NCBI GenBank assembly: GCA_014529385.2
Contig: CM043968.1
Coordinates: 26,091,513 to 26,155,512 of the forward strand
Direction of reading: 5' to 3'
DNA length: 64,000 nt
Origin: Adiantum capillus-veneris
Lineage: Eukaryota > Streptophyta > Polypodiopsida > Polypodiales > Pteridaceae
This document shows positions 47,393-59,941 of this stretch, in pieces; positions within the stretch are counted from its first letter, which is position 1; every line of letters starts with the position of its first letter. The notes below the pieces were generated by a model, which had not been told where the DNA came from, searched no databases, and saw only the letters and a list, made by a program, of their open reading frames with translations. The position numbers and the translations under genes were made by a program.

Positions 47393-50300
47393 ATGGCATC
47401 TTCTCACAGTGAGACTCTTTACAACATAAAGAAGCTGGATGGCACAAACTTTCCATTCTGGAAGAAGCAGATTTGGCAGGTTTTGGTGCAGAAAAAACAA
47501 GTGAAGCCACTGAAGCTCAAAGGGAAGAGACCAGAATTTATGGCTCAAGATGAGTGGGAAGAGCTTGACGAGTTAGCTTGTTCCACAATCATGCTGACAC
47601 TGGCAGAAAATGTTTACTTCAACGTAGCAGAAGAGACTACAGCGTATGGCGTATGGCAAAAGCTATGTGATATGTACGAGAAACAAAGTGCTGCTTCTCA
47701 GATTTACTGGCTCAAGAAATTGGTGGATTTGAAGATGAAGGAAGGGACAGCCATGTCAAATCATCTGAATGAATTTCACTCAATTTTCAGCCAGTTAACA
47801 GCACAAGAGATAGTCTTTCCAGATTCAGTGAAGGCTATGTTTCTCTTAATCACTTTGCCAGACAGTTGGGATACTTTTCGTACAGCGTTAAGTAATTCTG
47901 TCGCGCCAGAAGGTCTTACAAGTGCCAATGTAGAAGGCAGCTTGCTCACAGAGGAAGTGAACAGGAAGAACATTGACAAAGGCAAAGGCAATAGTGCTTT
48001 GGTCGTTCGAGGGAGACAACAGTTTAAAGAGAAGAAGGGTAAGAAGGCACAAAACCGAAGTAAGTCTCGTGATTCGAAGTCAAAGGATGACATAGAATGC
48101 TACCATTGTGGCAAGAAGGGTCACATGAAGCGAGACTGTACGAAGTGGAAACAAGAAAAAGGCAAAACAAAGAGTTTTGAGCAAGATGAAAAGAAGAGTT
48201 CAGTGAAGATTGAAGAGGTGAATGTCACAGGATCTGGTTCAGACAGTGATTCTGGTATAGCAGCTGGTGACATCTTCCTTACAAGCAATCTTGATTCTGT
48301 TTTCTTGACTGCAGAGGATGGACATGCTATGAGTGATCGGATTATCGACTCAGGGGCATCTTTACATGTTTCTCCGCACAAAGAGTGGTTTACATCATAT
48401 GTGGCTACTAAAGATTATGTCAGACTTGGAAATGAGCAGGTTTGTGACATACTTGGAGTGGGAGATGTGCAGTTGAAGTTTCAGAATGGCTCTTCTTTAT
48501 GGCTCAAGAATGTCAGACATGTTCCAGCAATCCGAAAGAGCTTGATTAGTACAGGGAAGTTGGATGATGCGGGTTATGTGACAGTTTTTGGGAACAACGC
48601 TTGGAAGATCTCCAAAGGTTCGATGACTGTAGCACATGGCAGCAAGTCAGGAACTCTGTACACTTTACATGTTTCAGAGGTTAAAAACCATGTAATTAAT
48701 GTGATTGAGCAGCCAAGTGTGTCACTGTGGCATCGTAGGTTGGGACATATGTCAAAAAGAGGAATGGAAATACTTTCTCATTATGGTTATTTGCCTGGCT
48801 TTTCATTTCAAGATTTCGAGTTTTGTGAGCATTGTGTTTATGGTAAGCAAACACAGGAACCGCACAGATCAAAGAGGAATCGTAGGGACGAACGGTTAGC
48901 TCTTGTACACAGTGACCTATGCGGACCAATGCCTAGTTTGTCACTAGGGGGAGCAGCGTACTTTTGTACATTCATAGATGACTATTCTCGCAAAGTATGG
49001 GTTTACTTCTTGAAGCACAAGGATGAGGTGCTCAAGGTCTTTAAGACATTCTTGCAGCTGGTGGAGAATCAAAGTGGTCAGAAGCTGAAGTGCTTGAGAA
49101 CTGACAATGGTGGAGAGTACGTTTCCAAAGCTTTTCAAGACTTTTGTCAAGAAAAAGGGATTAAGCGGGAACTTACTGCACCATATAATCCTTCACAGAA
49201 TGGGGTTGCAGAACGTATGAATAGGACCATACAAGAGAAGGTCAGAAGCATGTTGTCAAATGCTGAGTTGCCTGATGGATTTTGGGCGGAAGCAGTGGCT
49301 ACAGCAGTCCATTTGATCAACAGGTCTCCTAGTAGGGTTCTGGATAAGAGTGCAGTGGCCGAGATGCTATGGACAGGCAAGGCACCTTCGTATAAGCATC
49401 TCAGAGTCTTTGGTTGTGAAGCTTATAGCCATATTTCTAAGGAGTTCAGAAATAAGTTAGAACCAAAGAGCAAGAAGTGTATATTTCTTGGCTACGGAGA
49501 ATCGGGCGAGATGGGTTACCGGCTTTGGGATCCTGAGTCCAGAAAGCTTATTCGTAGCAATGATGTGCATTTCAATGAAGCCAAGTTTCACGCTAAGCCA
49601 GAGAAGACAGAGGAGATCAGAAGAGTTGTCTTCAGGGAAGATGGACCTAGTGCTAGCACATCAAGACAGCATGGTCAGGCTCAAGAACAGCCTATAGTGG
49701 CTAGAGAGGCAGAATCAGTTGTGGTGAGACGTTCTGAGCGTGTCTCCAAACCACCTGATCGTTATGTGCCATCTCTAAATTATGTCATGCTCACAGATTG
49801 CGGAGAACCATCTTGTTACAAGGAAGCATTACAAGTGGTTGACTCGAAAAAATGGCAGTTGGCCATGCAGTCAGAGATGACAGCTCTGCATAAAAACCAG
49901 ACATGGAAGTTGGTTAAATTACCACAGGGCAAAAAGGCTCTACCTTGTAAATGGGTTTACAGGTATAAGATCACCGCTCATGATAGTCAGCCAAAGTACA
50001 AAGCAAGGCTTGTTGCCAAGGGCTTTAAGCAAGAACAAGGCATTGACTTTGATGAAGTCTTCTCTCCAGTGGTCAAGATGACTACATTGAGATGCTTTCT
50101 TGCATTGGTTGCTATATTGGATTTAGTGTTGCACCAAATGGATGTCAAGACAGCGTTCTTGCATGGTGATTTAGATGTGGAAATTTACATGCAGCAGCCA
50201 GAAGGGTTTGTTGAGAAAGGCATGGAACATTTGGTATGCCAGTTGTTAAAGAGTCTTTATGGCTTAAAACAATCACCGAGGGCATGGTACCATAAGTTCC

Positions 50301-51058
50301 ACCAGTTTATGCTTTCTCAAGGCTACAAACGTAGTGAGTTCGATCACTGTCTATATACAAAGAAGGCTAAGGATGGCAGTTGGCTGATCCTTATTTTGTA
50401 TGTGGATGACATGTTGATTGCCGGCAAACACTTGGAAGAAATTTCAGCTTTGAAGTCAAAGATGGCAAAATCGTTTGACATGAAAGACATGGGTGAGGCA
50501 AGTCATATACTTGGTATGCGCATTGAGAGAGACAGATCAAAGAAGTTGATTTGGTTATCTCAAACAGAGTATATTGACAAGGTTTTGCAACGTTTCAATA
50601 TGGAGAAGGGAAAGGCATTGAGTGTTCCATTGCCACCATATGTGAAACTTAGCAAACAAGATTGTCCTGTGTCTGAGGAAGAAAAGGCTGAAATGGATAA
50701 GATTCCATATGCGTCTGCAGTGGGTAGTTTGATGTATGCAATGATTGCTACACGTCCGGATATTGCATTTGCAGTGGGAGTGGTTAGCAGATATATGTCA
50801 AATCCCGGCAAGAAACATTGGGAGGCAGTGAAAGGTATCATGAGATACTTAAAACATACAAAGAGTATGCGCATCTTCCCTGAAGACAACTCTTCTGATC
50901 TCCTCTGTCTTCTCTGGCTTAGCGTGAAACTTGGCTTCATTGAAATGCACATCATTGCTACGAATAAGCTTTCTGGACTCAGGATCCCAAAGCCGGTAAC
51001 CCATCTCGCCCGATTCTCCGTAGCCAAGAAATATACACTTCTTGCTCTTTGGTTCTAA
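47393..51058 (+). other. Copia gag-pol frame (virus-like element, not host gene)
   Basis: Domains seen in order: gag with LDGTNFPFWKKQIWQVL, zinc knuckle CYHCGKKGHMKRDC at about 48098-48138, protease DSGASLHVSP at about 48345, integrase zinc-binding H..H..C..C at about 48727-48850 and catalytic core (DYSRKVWVYFLKHK; TDNGGEY; PYNPSQNGVAERMNRT), and reverse transcriptase (KARLVAKGFKQEQGIDFDEVF; the YVDDM box at about 50398). The order protease-integrase-reverse transcriptase identifies copia, and the style resembles the Tork/TNT1 group. Part of an element that is not whole. Confidence 0.9.
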
Positions 51059-51235
51059 CTTATTTCTGAACTCCTTAGAAATATGGCTATAAGCTTCACA
51101 ACCAAAGACTCTGAGATGCTTATACGAAGGTGCCTTGCCTGTCCATAGCATCTCGGCCACTGCACTCTTATCCAGAACCCTACTAGGAGACCTGTTGATC
51201 AAATGGACTGCTGTAGCCACTGCTCTGATACCAAT

Positions 51236-51449
51236 TGTTGGGATTAAAGCCCAAGTGGCCTCTTATGCGGATATGGCCGGCCGCCCGCCTAACTCACTTA
51301 CCTCTAACTCTTTGTATATACTAACATATTCTTTGTGAATACTAAGGAATTGGGAGATAACCCTTCTAACATCTCTCTGCGTACTGTGTAAGCTCACTGT
51401 GTGTGTGTGTGAGAGAGAGAGTCGACCCACGCTCCGCTCCGCGACTTCA
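51236..51449 (+). repeat. 3' LTR of the copia element
   Basis: Matches 46137-46350 except for one base. Directly inside it the plus strand reads GCTCTGATACCAAT, the complement of the primer-site region. Confidence 0.95.
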
Positions 51450-51454
51450 CGAAT

Positions 51455-52509
51455 CTCACAAGTTCACCGATGTGGAAACAAGATGGACTACACATGAGAA
51501 GGAAATGCTCGCTGTCGTCCACTGCCTCCGAAAGTGGCGACACTATGTCCAAGACAAACACACAAAGGTCTATACAGACAACATCTCCCTCAAATACTTC
51601 CAGACACAACCCAAAATCACTCCCAAGCAAGCTAGGTGGCAAGACACACTGGCAGAATACGACATCGACATCATTCACAAACCAGGAACCACAAATGTCA
51701 TGCCAGATGCCCTCAGTCGGATGCCCACCCTCACAACCATCTCCCCAGCAACCAACACCCTACGCCAACGCATCCTCGACGCTCAAAAAGCTGATCCTGC
51801 TGTCCTCCGCATGCTCAACGATCACATCTCTGGGAAAGCGGCAGAGGGTCTCTTTGAAGTCAAAGATAACCTCTTCTACGCGCATGGAAAAATCTACATC
51901 CCCAATGATCCAGAGCTAAAGAAAGACCTCATGTGGGAGGCTCATGACTGCAAGCTAGCTGGACATGGTGGCCAGAAGAGATGTTATGACAAACTCCATC
52001 AACACTACATGTGGCCAAAAATGAAGGACGACGTAATCGACTACGTGCGCACCTGCCCAACCTGTCAACTGGTCAAAGCTCAAAGAGTCAAGCCTGCTGG
52101 TCTCCTCCACCCCATACCAACACCCTCCCGGCCTTGGGACATGGTAACTATGGACTTCATCGTTGACTTCCCCCCCTCCCACGGCCACACTACCATCATG
52201 GTGGTCGTCGACTACTTCACCAAGCAAGCCCACTTCATACCTGCAAAGCCTCCCGTCACCGCCTACCAGGTCGCCAAACACTTCTTCGCCAAAGTCTTCA
52301 AATACCACGGCCTCCCCTTAGCCATAGTTTCTGATCGCGACACCTGCTTCCTCAGCGACCTCTGGCGCGAGCTCTTCAAGCTGCTAGGAACCTAGCTCCG
52401 CTTCTCCTCCGCCTACCACCCAGAAACCGATGGCCAAACTGAAAGAGTCAACCAAGGCATTGAAGACTACATCCGCAGCTACGTCAAGGCAGATCAGAAG
52501 GACTGGTCC
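51455..52509 (+). other. Gypsy RNase H end and integrase (fossil), up to the CACTA insertion
   Basis: RNase H continues (TRWTTHEKEMLAVVHCLRKW). Then come the integrase zinc-binding domain (GHGGQKRCYDKLHQHYMWP..CPTCQ) and the core (MVTMDFIVDFPPSHGHTTIM; IVSDRDTCF; the [12 protein letters not shown] block at about 52420). It ends at the CACTA target site TCC. Confidence 0.8.
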
Positions 52510-52532
52510 CACTACAAGAGGCTCTTCATATT

Positions 52533-52653
52533 AGCGACGCTCACACAGCGACGCTCAAAAAAAAAAATTCCCGGCGTCGCTATGAGCGTCGCAAATTTAC
52601 AAAGAAATTTGCGACGCTCATAGCGACGCTTATAGCGACGCTCATAGCGACGC
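52533..52653. repeat. Left subterminal repeats of the CACTA element
   Basis: GCGACGC or its complement occurs about eight times. Two are nested in a perfect 25-bp inverted repeat (52574-52598 and 52605-52629) with a 6-nt loop, ACAAAG. In En/Spm such repeats are TnpA binding sites. Confidence 0.9.
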
Positions 52654-52749
52654 CAGCTGGGGTAAAAAAAATAACCGAGTGCGCCCAAAAACTCAGATCT
52701 CAGATCTGAGTTTTTCGGCGCCCTCAAGCAAAGAGCAGGTAACGCTCTC

Positions 52750-52755
52750 CCTCAC

Positions 52756-52790
<35 letters not shown>

Positions 52791-52791
52791 C

Positions 52792-52865
<74 letters not shown>

Positions 52866-53233
52866 AGAGGAAGGAGAGCCAGGTATGCTCCTTCCCTCTC
52901 CTCATTCTCATGTTCCCTTCCCCTCTTTCTCTCTCCCTCTCTCTCTCTCTCACACACACACATACACACACACATAGTGTTTTTGAGAGAGAGAGAGCGA
53001 GAGAGAGTGCAAAAACGCACACACATACATAAACAAAGAATGCACACACACATTGAGAGAGAAAAAGAGAGAGAGAGAGCATGCATAAACAAAAAACGCA
53101 CGCATTGAGAGAGGAAAAGAGAGAGAGAACATGCATAAACAAAAAACGCACACATTGAGAGAGGAAAAGAGAAAGAAAACATGCATACGATCCAAAAAAA
53201 CGCACACACATTGAGAGAGAAAGAAAGAGAAAC
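52750..53233. repeat. Microsatellite and minisatellite block in the CACTA element
   Basis: CT (52758-52787) and CA (52797-52861) runs are followed, from about 53026, by four units of about 50-54 bp. Each has ATGCATAAACAAAAAACGCA, CACATTGAGAGAGG and AAAAGAGAGAGA-like text. Non-coding. Confidence 0.85.
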
Positions 53234-53280
53234 TAAGGGAGCGTCGTAGGAAACTAATTAAAATTAAAAGACCTAAAGAT

Positions 53281-53370
53281 CTAGCCGACGAGGAGTTGAA
53301 CCGAAGACCTATTATTCAAGAGAGAAATGGCATAATCAATCTATCATACTTGGCATGGGTGATAGAAAGG
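53281..53370 (-). repeat. tRNA-like remnant in the CACTA element (weak)
   Basis: The minus strand reads GGTTCAACTCC, close to the pol III B box, about 45 nt after TTGATTATGCC. It might be a tRNA-derived SINE piece. No cloverleaf can be drawn with confidence. Confidence 0.25.
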
Positions 53371-54162
53371 TTATACCATTTATCTCTTTTTATTGGCACA
53401 CACATCCACACACGCGCACACACACAGGAAGAAGAGAGTTATAACGTCGTAGAAAACTATCTTAAAAGACGTTAAAGATTAGGTTATATGTAGACTTACA
53501 TTAAATTAGATTTAGGTTTATTTTTAACTAGATTTACGTTTATTTAAGCTAGATTTAGATTTACGTTATATTAGATTAGATGCGGGTCTCCATAGACTGC
53601 GATGCCTGCATGAAGCGGGTGAAGACAGCCCTCAATGGAATATAGGGTATTGCTGCCTTCACTCATGGTGGGCTCCGTCGATCCAAAAGTACTGGTGAAA
53701 TGTCTTCAGAAGATAGGGAAGAAGGTGGATGTTCAGGGCGGCAAGAGTCACTACATCCCCGACACAATGACCATCTAGACAACCTCTAGTCATTAGACTT
53801 ACGTTAAATTAGATTTAGCTTTATTTTTAGTTAGATTTACGTTTATTTAGATTTACGCTTATTTACGTTAGATCGAGTCCACGCAAGAATTACTTACGGT
53901 TTAGGGTTTAGAGTTAGACGAACAGTGAAAAGATCTACTGTGAAAAGATGTTAAGATGAAGTGAAGTGCTACAGCTAGAGAAGAGGCAAAGGGATTTTGT
54001 CCACTACATGCAGTATCATGTAGACGTGGGTGTCTAGATTTCTTGTACCCACAAATATAGGTATTGACCAATAAAGACGAGATTATAACCCGGTGGTTCT
54101 GATCTCCATGCACCTCTAGACCGAGGTGTGCGGGGATTGGACATGACTAGAGAATGTGAGGT

Positions 54163-54222
<60 letters not shown>

Positions 54223-54284
54223 GACGAAGAATGCCAATAGAATATTAAATTTGTTGTCCAGGTTATAAGTTTTTTATCCTCATT
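53371..54284. other. CACTA 5' spacer without a gene
   Basis: AT-rich sequence with repeated TAGATTTACGTTTATTTA-like words at 53500-53580 and 53790-53880, and a GA run at 54165-54220 just upstream of the transposase start. The promoter presumably lies here. Confidence 0.5.
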
Positions 54285-57210
54285 ATGAGTAGCGACGAGG
54301 ATGTGGGACCGTCCAACCGAAACACCTATCTCTCAACGAGGGTCTTATGTCCTTGTAATCAATGCAAGCATGCTGTGCGACGGACAAGACGTGTTTCTTT
54401 GCAGCACGTTCGCGAATTTGGCGAGTTCGATCCATCTATTATAGATCGAGTTGTTGCCAATTATAACTCGTCGGACTCTGACGCTGGCCAACAAGCAGCA
54501 ATCTTGCAACCCAATAGACGTATTCGCAGGCGCTTTGGTCAAGCAGCATATGTGAGGCCACAAGATGTAGCCTCTGACAGCTCGGGGGATGATCATGCAG
54601 AGCACATTCCCAACGAGGCAATGTTTGAGCCTGAGATTGATGAAATGATCGAGACGATCATGGATTCAGAAAGGCTTATCTATGATGATATGAAAAGTGA
54701 AGCCGATACATCATTGTATAATGGAGCACGTATGTCTAGATTGAAAGCACTCCTGGTTCTTCTCAACATGCAGGCAAAGTTTGGATGGAGTGACACTAGC
54801 GTCACAGCGCTTTTCAGGTGATCTATTACAATTAGTTTATTTTAATAGAACTCTAAATGTATAATGATCTGATAGATTTTTACACGACTGTATCATATTT
54901 TTATGTTGTGTAGATTGCTGAAAGAGCACATTCTACCAGCTGACAATGTGATGCCAGATTCCCGAGATGAAGCAAGAAAGATTTTGCGAAACTTGGGGAT
55001 GGATTACAATTCTATCCACGCTTGTCCTAATGACTGCATTCTTTTCAGAGGGGAATACACAGACATGGAGAAGTGTCCGAAATGTGATTCCGAAAGATAT
55101 CGAGTAGATCTCCACGGGACAAAAATTCCACAAAAGGTTTTGCGACATTTTCCTTTGCTTCCTCGCATCAAGCATTTCTTCGAATGTAAGTCCATGGCCG
55201 CCCTAGCATCATGGCATGAGGAGAATAAATCTTCGGATGGTGTGCTACGAATTCCTGCAGATTGCGCAGCCTGGAAACATATAGATGGAACATGGTCGGA
55301 TTTTGCCAGGGAAGCTCGAAATTTGCGCTTAGGCCTGGCTATGGATGGCGTAAATCCATTTGGTCAAAGATCAACATCTTACAGTGTATGGCCCGTTGTC
55401 ATCGTCAACTACAACATTCCCCCGTGGTTGACTACGAAGAAGGGGCACCTATGGCTAAGCTTGATTGTGCCAGGGCGATATAAAGTGGGGAATATGGATG
55501 TGTATCTTCGTCCACTATTGGAAGAGCTACAACAATTGTGGATTGGCATAGAGGTGGTGGATATGAGCCGACACACAGGACGACGGAATGCTTTGATCAG
55601 AGGTATTCTAATGTGGACCATGCATGACTATCCCGGGCTAATAGAATGCTCAGGTGATCTATTGACACTCCTCTCTCAGACACTGTAAATCTTGTTTTTC
55701 CCCATAGTTGATCTATTATCATGTGTATACATGCAGGGCTTCAAACAAGCGGATACAGAGCATGTGTCACATGTGGACCTAGACTGAATGCACGTAGGGC
55801 ACCCTCACTGAAGAAGCAAATCTACGAAGGTCATCAAGCGTATCTTCCGGAGAATCATGTGTTACGCGACGGCTTTTTGGGAAGAGAGCCACCAAGGATG
55901 TCTGCACAAGCATGGTTAGAGCAGAAGGAGATGTGCGATGACAGATTGCCTCCAGGGATGAAGAGACTATCTCTATGGTACGAGTTACCATACTGGCCCC
56001 GACTCGTGATCAATCACTTGCTCGATCCAATGCACATATTCAAGAATGTGGGTAATCTACTATGGGACCATTTGACCGGCAAGAAAGATACTTTGGGAGC
56101 CAGAGTTGACCTTAGAAATGTGGATCGTATGGAGCAATATTGGCCGCAAACAGCGTCTGATGGATCGATAAAACTTCCTAAAGCACCATGGATTTTCACA
56201 GGAGCCCAAGAACGCAAAGTAAAAGAGGCCATTCGATCTTTGCGGACCCCCACTGGCGTAATGCACTCGCTCCGAACGTGTTTTACTAAAGAAGGAAAGC
56301 TTACCGGTTTGAAGTCACACGATTGGCATAAAATGTGTCAGGTACGTTCATAGTGGACTTTAATATCATTGCATAAAATGTGGACTTTAATATCATTGCT
56401 GCACATACTTTACAGTTTATTTTACCGGTTGCCATTGAGGGATGTTTGTCTCTCGACATCCGTAACACAATCTACAAACTTGCAAAGCTGGTGCAATGGA
56501 TCTCACAAAAGGAGATCGACGTAGACTCCATACCATTCGCCAAACTAAATGCTGCGGAGCTTGTGTGCATGTTTGAGAAACATTTTCCTACTACAATACT
56601 AACCATTCAGGTGCATCTTCTTATTCACATAGTTGATGAGGTGGAAATAGCTGGCACAGTTCATTCCAGATGGATGTTCTTCTTAGAGCGTTTCATGAAA
56701 ACGCTTAAGGGATATGTGCGTCAAAAGGCACGTCCGGAGGGTAGCATGGCAGAAGGTTGGTTGGTATCAGAGTCCCTAGTGTACATTGGAGAGTGGCTAG
56801 ACGGATTTGATAAATCCCGGGACACGCTATGGCGAACCATAGATGATGAGCGCATATCTGGGATTGTCATGTGCAATCTCGGTGTTGAGAAGAAGATGAC
56901 GGAAGATCTAGAGGCTAAAATCAACCGATTTTGCATGCTTCACAATCCAGTGATGCAAAAGTGGATTTCACAATATGAGGATGCAAAGCAAGAGCGACAA
57001 AGGGCACGAATCGAGTGGAGACGGGGAAGACGACCACCGATGCACTATCCAGCGGTTCTGGAGAGCCTACCAACCTTCATGAGCTTAAGATGGTTGCACA
57101 ACCAATTGAAAAGCGCACAACAATGCGGTGACGAAGTGACTGAAGAAGAGTGGGAGTACTCTCGGGGTTGCGCGACCAAGCTAAGTTTGCAATGTACGAC
57201 TAGCAAGTGA
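54285..57210 (+). CDS. CACTA transposase, tnp2 family (Transposase_21)
   Basis: Exons are 54285-54817, 54914-55653, 55737-56341 and 56416-57210, all with GT-AG borders and preserved phase, giving 890 aa. Exon 1 has an N-terminal Cys/His cluster (LCPCNQCKHAVRR), an acidic linker and KALLVLLNMQAKFGWSD. Exon 2 has CPNDCILFRGEY, KCPKCDSERYR, then FARLNLRLGLAMDGVNPF-like text (NLRLGLAMDGVNPFGQRSTS), YNIPPWL and LIVPG. Exon 3 has TCGPRLNARRAPSLKK and LPYWPRLVINHLLDPMHIFKN, typical of the tnp2 catalytic region. Exon 4 has FILPVAIEG and RWMFFLERFMKTLKGYVRQKARPEGSMAEGW split over the DUF4218 domain. It cuts and joins the element ends. No stop interrupts it. A further module lies 50 bp downstream. Confidence 0.9.
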
Positions 57211-57260
57211 CTTTATTTATAAACGTTTGAACGGCCACTCATAATCTTTGTTCGTTGTAG

Positions 57261-58013
57261 TATAAGTCATACACAGCAGCATGGTGTAAAGGTCGACATT
57301 TTAGGGTGGAACGAATCGACAAAAAGCGTTTTACTCAAGATTGTGGAATCATGGCAAAATTTGAACAGTCTAGTCGACGACGTTCCTCTGATGCAGATCC
57401 CGTGGTGGCGGAACTCACTTACTTCGGCACGCTGCAAGAGATTTTGAGGATCGATTACAGAGGATTTTTTGTCGACTTGTTCGACGTGCAATGGTTCAAG
57501 ATAATCATGGAGGGTCGAAACGCTACTGTGCGTAGAGGAGAGTCTGGTTTTCTTGAGGTGGATTCTACTAAGAAATGGACTGACCTAAGAGACACTTTCG
57601 TACTACCCGAGCATTGTGAACAAGTAAGTATATAAATAGTTAACATCCCCCTTTTACAAGTTATGTGCTTGAAAGCTCTCATGTAAGTTATGTGGCTCTG
57701 GCAGGTAGTATTTCATCCTACAAAGTCTACATCAAACTGGTGGTACGTCATAGAGGTAGCCCCTCGTAGTGCAAGGACGTATGAAGGCTACCATGTGCCA
57801 ATCACAACGACATCAATGGAGGAGATCAGAGAAGATGCTCAATCAGAAGCCGCTGCGGTGGTGCCAGACGAGCATCAAGATGCTACTACTCTATATGGGG
57901 TGCATGCAGAGGAGCTACAAAATGAAACAGAGGATATGTGTTTAAACGGAGAGCTCTATATAGATATAGGAAGTTATGCTGAGTTATGCGAGGATGAGAG
58001 AGAGATCTCTTAA
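57261..58013 (+). CDS. CACTA DUF4216-like module
   Basis: Exons are 57261-57623 and 57705-58013 (CAA|GTAAGT; GGCAG|GTA), 224 codons with TAA. The segment opens YKSYTAAWCKGRHFRVERID after a good acceptor TTCGTTGTAG and contains LTYFGTLQEILRIDYRGFF and FDVQWFKI. These are the DUF4216 block usually found at the C-terminus of tnp2 proteins. It is probably the end of the transposase polypeptide. However, exon 4 closes at 57210 and I find no in-phase GT donor near its end, so the junction is unresolved: an unusual splice site, alternative splicing or a separate protein. Confidence 0.65.
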
Positions 58014-58285
58014 AGCCACAAATATTGTATTTGAACAATTTTGCTCCGTGCTGTAAAAGCTCTAGCTCTCTAAGTAGCTTCCATGGTGTGTAACGCTCTT
58101 TTCTACTCGCGCTCACATCTTTTGATTGAAAATTCTGAGTTTTCGACTTGCCTCTTCTATCACTCGATTCATTGCGTCATTGTATTTATATGCGTCATTA
58201 CGTCATTGTATTTAATGGTCTTTGCGTCATTGTCTACTCTATTCATTCAATATTAAGTTTAAATATTCGTGTGTTTAATGCAGGT

Positions 58286-59599
58286 ATGGATGATGAGGAG
58301 TTTCTTTCTTCTTTGTCACCGCAGCAGAGACAGTGGTACGTGGAGCGTCATCGCTCTGACGCATCATCGCGCATTCCTACACCATCCGCATCTCCCTCTC
58401 TTTCGGAGCATTCGGCGCGCTCCGAAGCTTCGGCGTCGACGAGACGAGCATCACACTCGTCTAGACACCGGCGCTCTAGTGGTGGCGGTGGCGGTTGTTG
58501 TGGGGATTCCGCCACCGATGCCTCCACACCGCCTCGTGTTCGACGAGGCTCTTTACCCTCGCCTTCTTTGCCCGCCCCCACACCAGCCACAGCATCGCCG
58601 TCTACGTCAGGTTTTGCACGGCTGACTGTTCCTAGAAGCTACACACCTCTACCTACTCCGCCAGGAGCCACCCCACTCGACACTCCTCGCTTCGGCGCCC
58701 AGACGCCGATGGAGACACCTGACGTCCGTACCCCCATCGACACGCCGCTAGAGACCCCTGCCGGGACACCCAGGTTCACGCGTCACCGGCCAGAGGGCTT
58801 GCCTTACTCCGTCGACATCAGCGGTGGCATCATCATGGATGATGACGGCAAGAAGGTGATCTCGCGCATGCGTGGTCTTTGCTCTCAGCTGTTTAGACAC
58901 TATATACTAAACAAATGGAGTGAAGTACCAAGTGATTTAAAAAACAGAGTCATCAGCATACTTCATGATGAGTTTCCCGTTCCAACACGGGATCAGCGCT
59001 TCAATGAAGACCTGATGAAGATTCGAATGCGCGAATACTGCAAACACAAGCGTTCCGAAGTGCAAAAAGCAATCAAGAATGGGTGGAATAGGCCAGATTG
59101 GCTGGCCAAAGAAGATTGGAAGAATGCGAAGAAAGCAGCGCGCGAGAATCCCGACAAGTGGAAGCAACAAAAGGATGCAGCCAGAGCGCGAGTAGAGGCA
59201 GGGAGCTCGCACCACTTGGGGAGCGGTGGATGGGCATCATTTGAGGCCGATTTTGTAAGTCTTTTCACATTGCTCTTTATGCATGTTCGATAGTTTAGGG
59301 TTTATGAGTTTTTTAGTTCTAACATAATGAAATCTTTGTATGTTTTGACAGTGGTCGATGACAGGACGTGATCCCACACCGTACGAGCGCGAGTACGCAG
59401 GCAGGAAGGGCTTAAACGCCCTGATGGACATTCTCAGTTCTCGCGGCGGCATGGTTAGTATTAGGGTTTACTCTTTTTTATTTTTTGTATTGTTTTATAA
59501 ATGTCGTTATATGTTTATATTTACTGAAAACTGTCTTATTGTCTTTTTTTGCAGAATCCGACAGATACGCCGCTTGGACGCGATGAGACGTCTGATTAG
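58286..59599 (+). CDS. CACTA TnpA-like protein (Transposase_24-like), 371 aa
   Basis: Exons are 58286-59254 (GATTTT|GTAAGT), 59352-59453 (GGCATG|GTTAGT) and 59555-59599. All are in phase, ending TAG. Residues about 1-70 are acidic then Ser-rich. Residues about 70-175 are a disordered Ser/Pro/Thr region with repeated TP-L-TP motifs (PMETPDVRTPIDTPLETP). Residues about 190-310 form a basic, helical domain (RGLCSQLFRHYILNKWSEVP, MREYCKHKRSEVQKAIKNGW, DWKNAKKAARENPDKWKQQ) resembling the Ptta/En/Spm Transposase_24 family. GRDPTPYEREYAGRKGL follows. In En/Spm the second protein binds subterminal repeats. The GCGTCGC arrays here are its likely sites (inference). Confidence 0.8.
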
Positions 59600-59940
59600 A
59601 CGACGTCAGTTTAGCCGTAGCTAGATAGCATTAGTTTAGGGTTTCTCATAGCTTATGTATCATGAGACGGATTTTATACGTCTTTTTGAACCATGTATAT
59701 TATTACATTTGTCACCGCAATTCCTTTTGCCAATCAATTCTTTATGCCTATGATGTTGTACAATTGTCATTATTACATTTGCCAATCAATTCAGTTTGTC
59801 TATGATGTGTACAATTGTCAATTTTGCAAACAATGCGTCTTGTGGGTGACTATTTTGGGTCTATTATTTACCTTTGCACTTTTTTTAAAAAGTGAATCAA
59901 GTACAATATGGTTGATGGGTGGCCAAAAAAATATTCTCTC
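59600..59940 (+). other. CACTA 3' spacer
   Basis: No gene. The AT-rich 3' end contains a duplicated text (CATTATTACATTTG and GCCAATCAATTC at about 59697 and 59767). Confidence 0.5.
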
Positions 59941-59941
59941 A

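Larger units (their letters stand above)
46137..51449 (+). mobile_element. Ty1/copia element, young, inserted in the gypsy RNase H region
   Basis: Two 214-bp LTRs (46137-46350 and 51236-51449) differ at one position. A perfect CGAAT duplication flanks the element (46132-46136 and 51450-51454). The primer site TGGTATCAGAGCC lies at 46353-46365. A 1-kb leader is followed by one long gag-pol frame from the ATG at 47393 to 51058. The 3' half also contains an inverted copy, a few hundred bp long, of the element's own coding sequence, so the copy is not whole (about one structural break). The near-identical LTRs indicate recent insertion. The RNase H and integrase text of the gypsy host resumes directly after the duplication. 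Confidence 0.95.
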
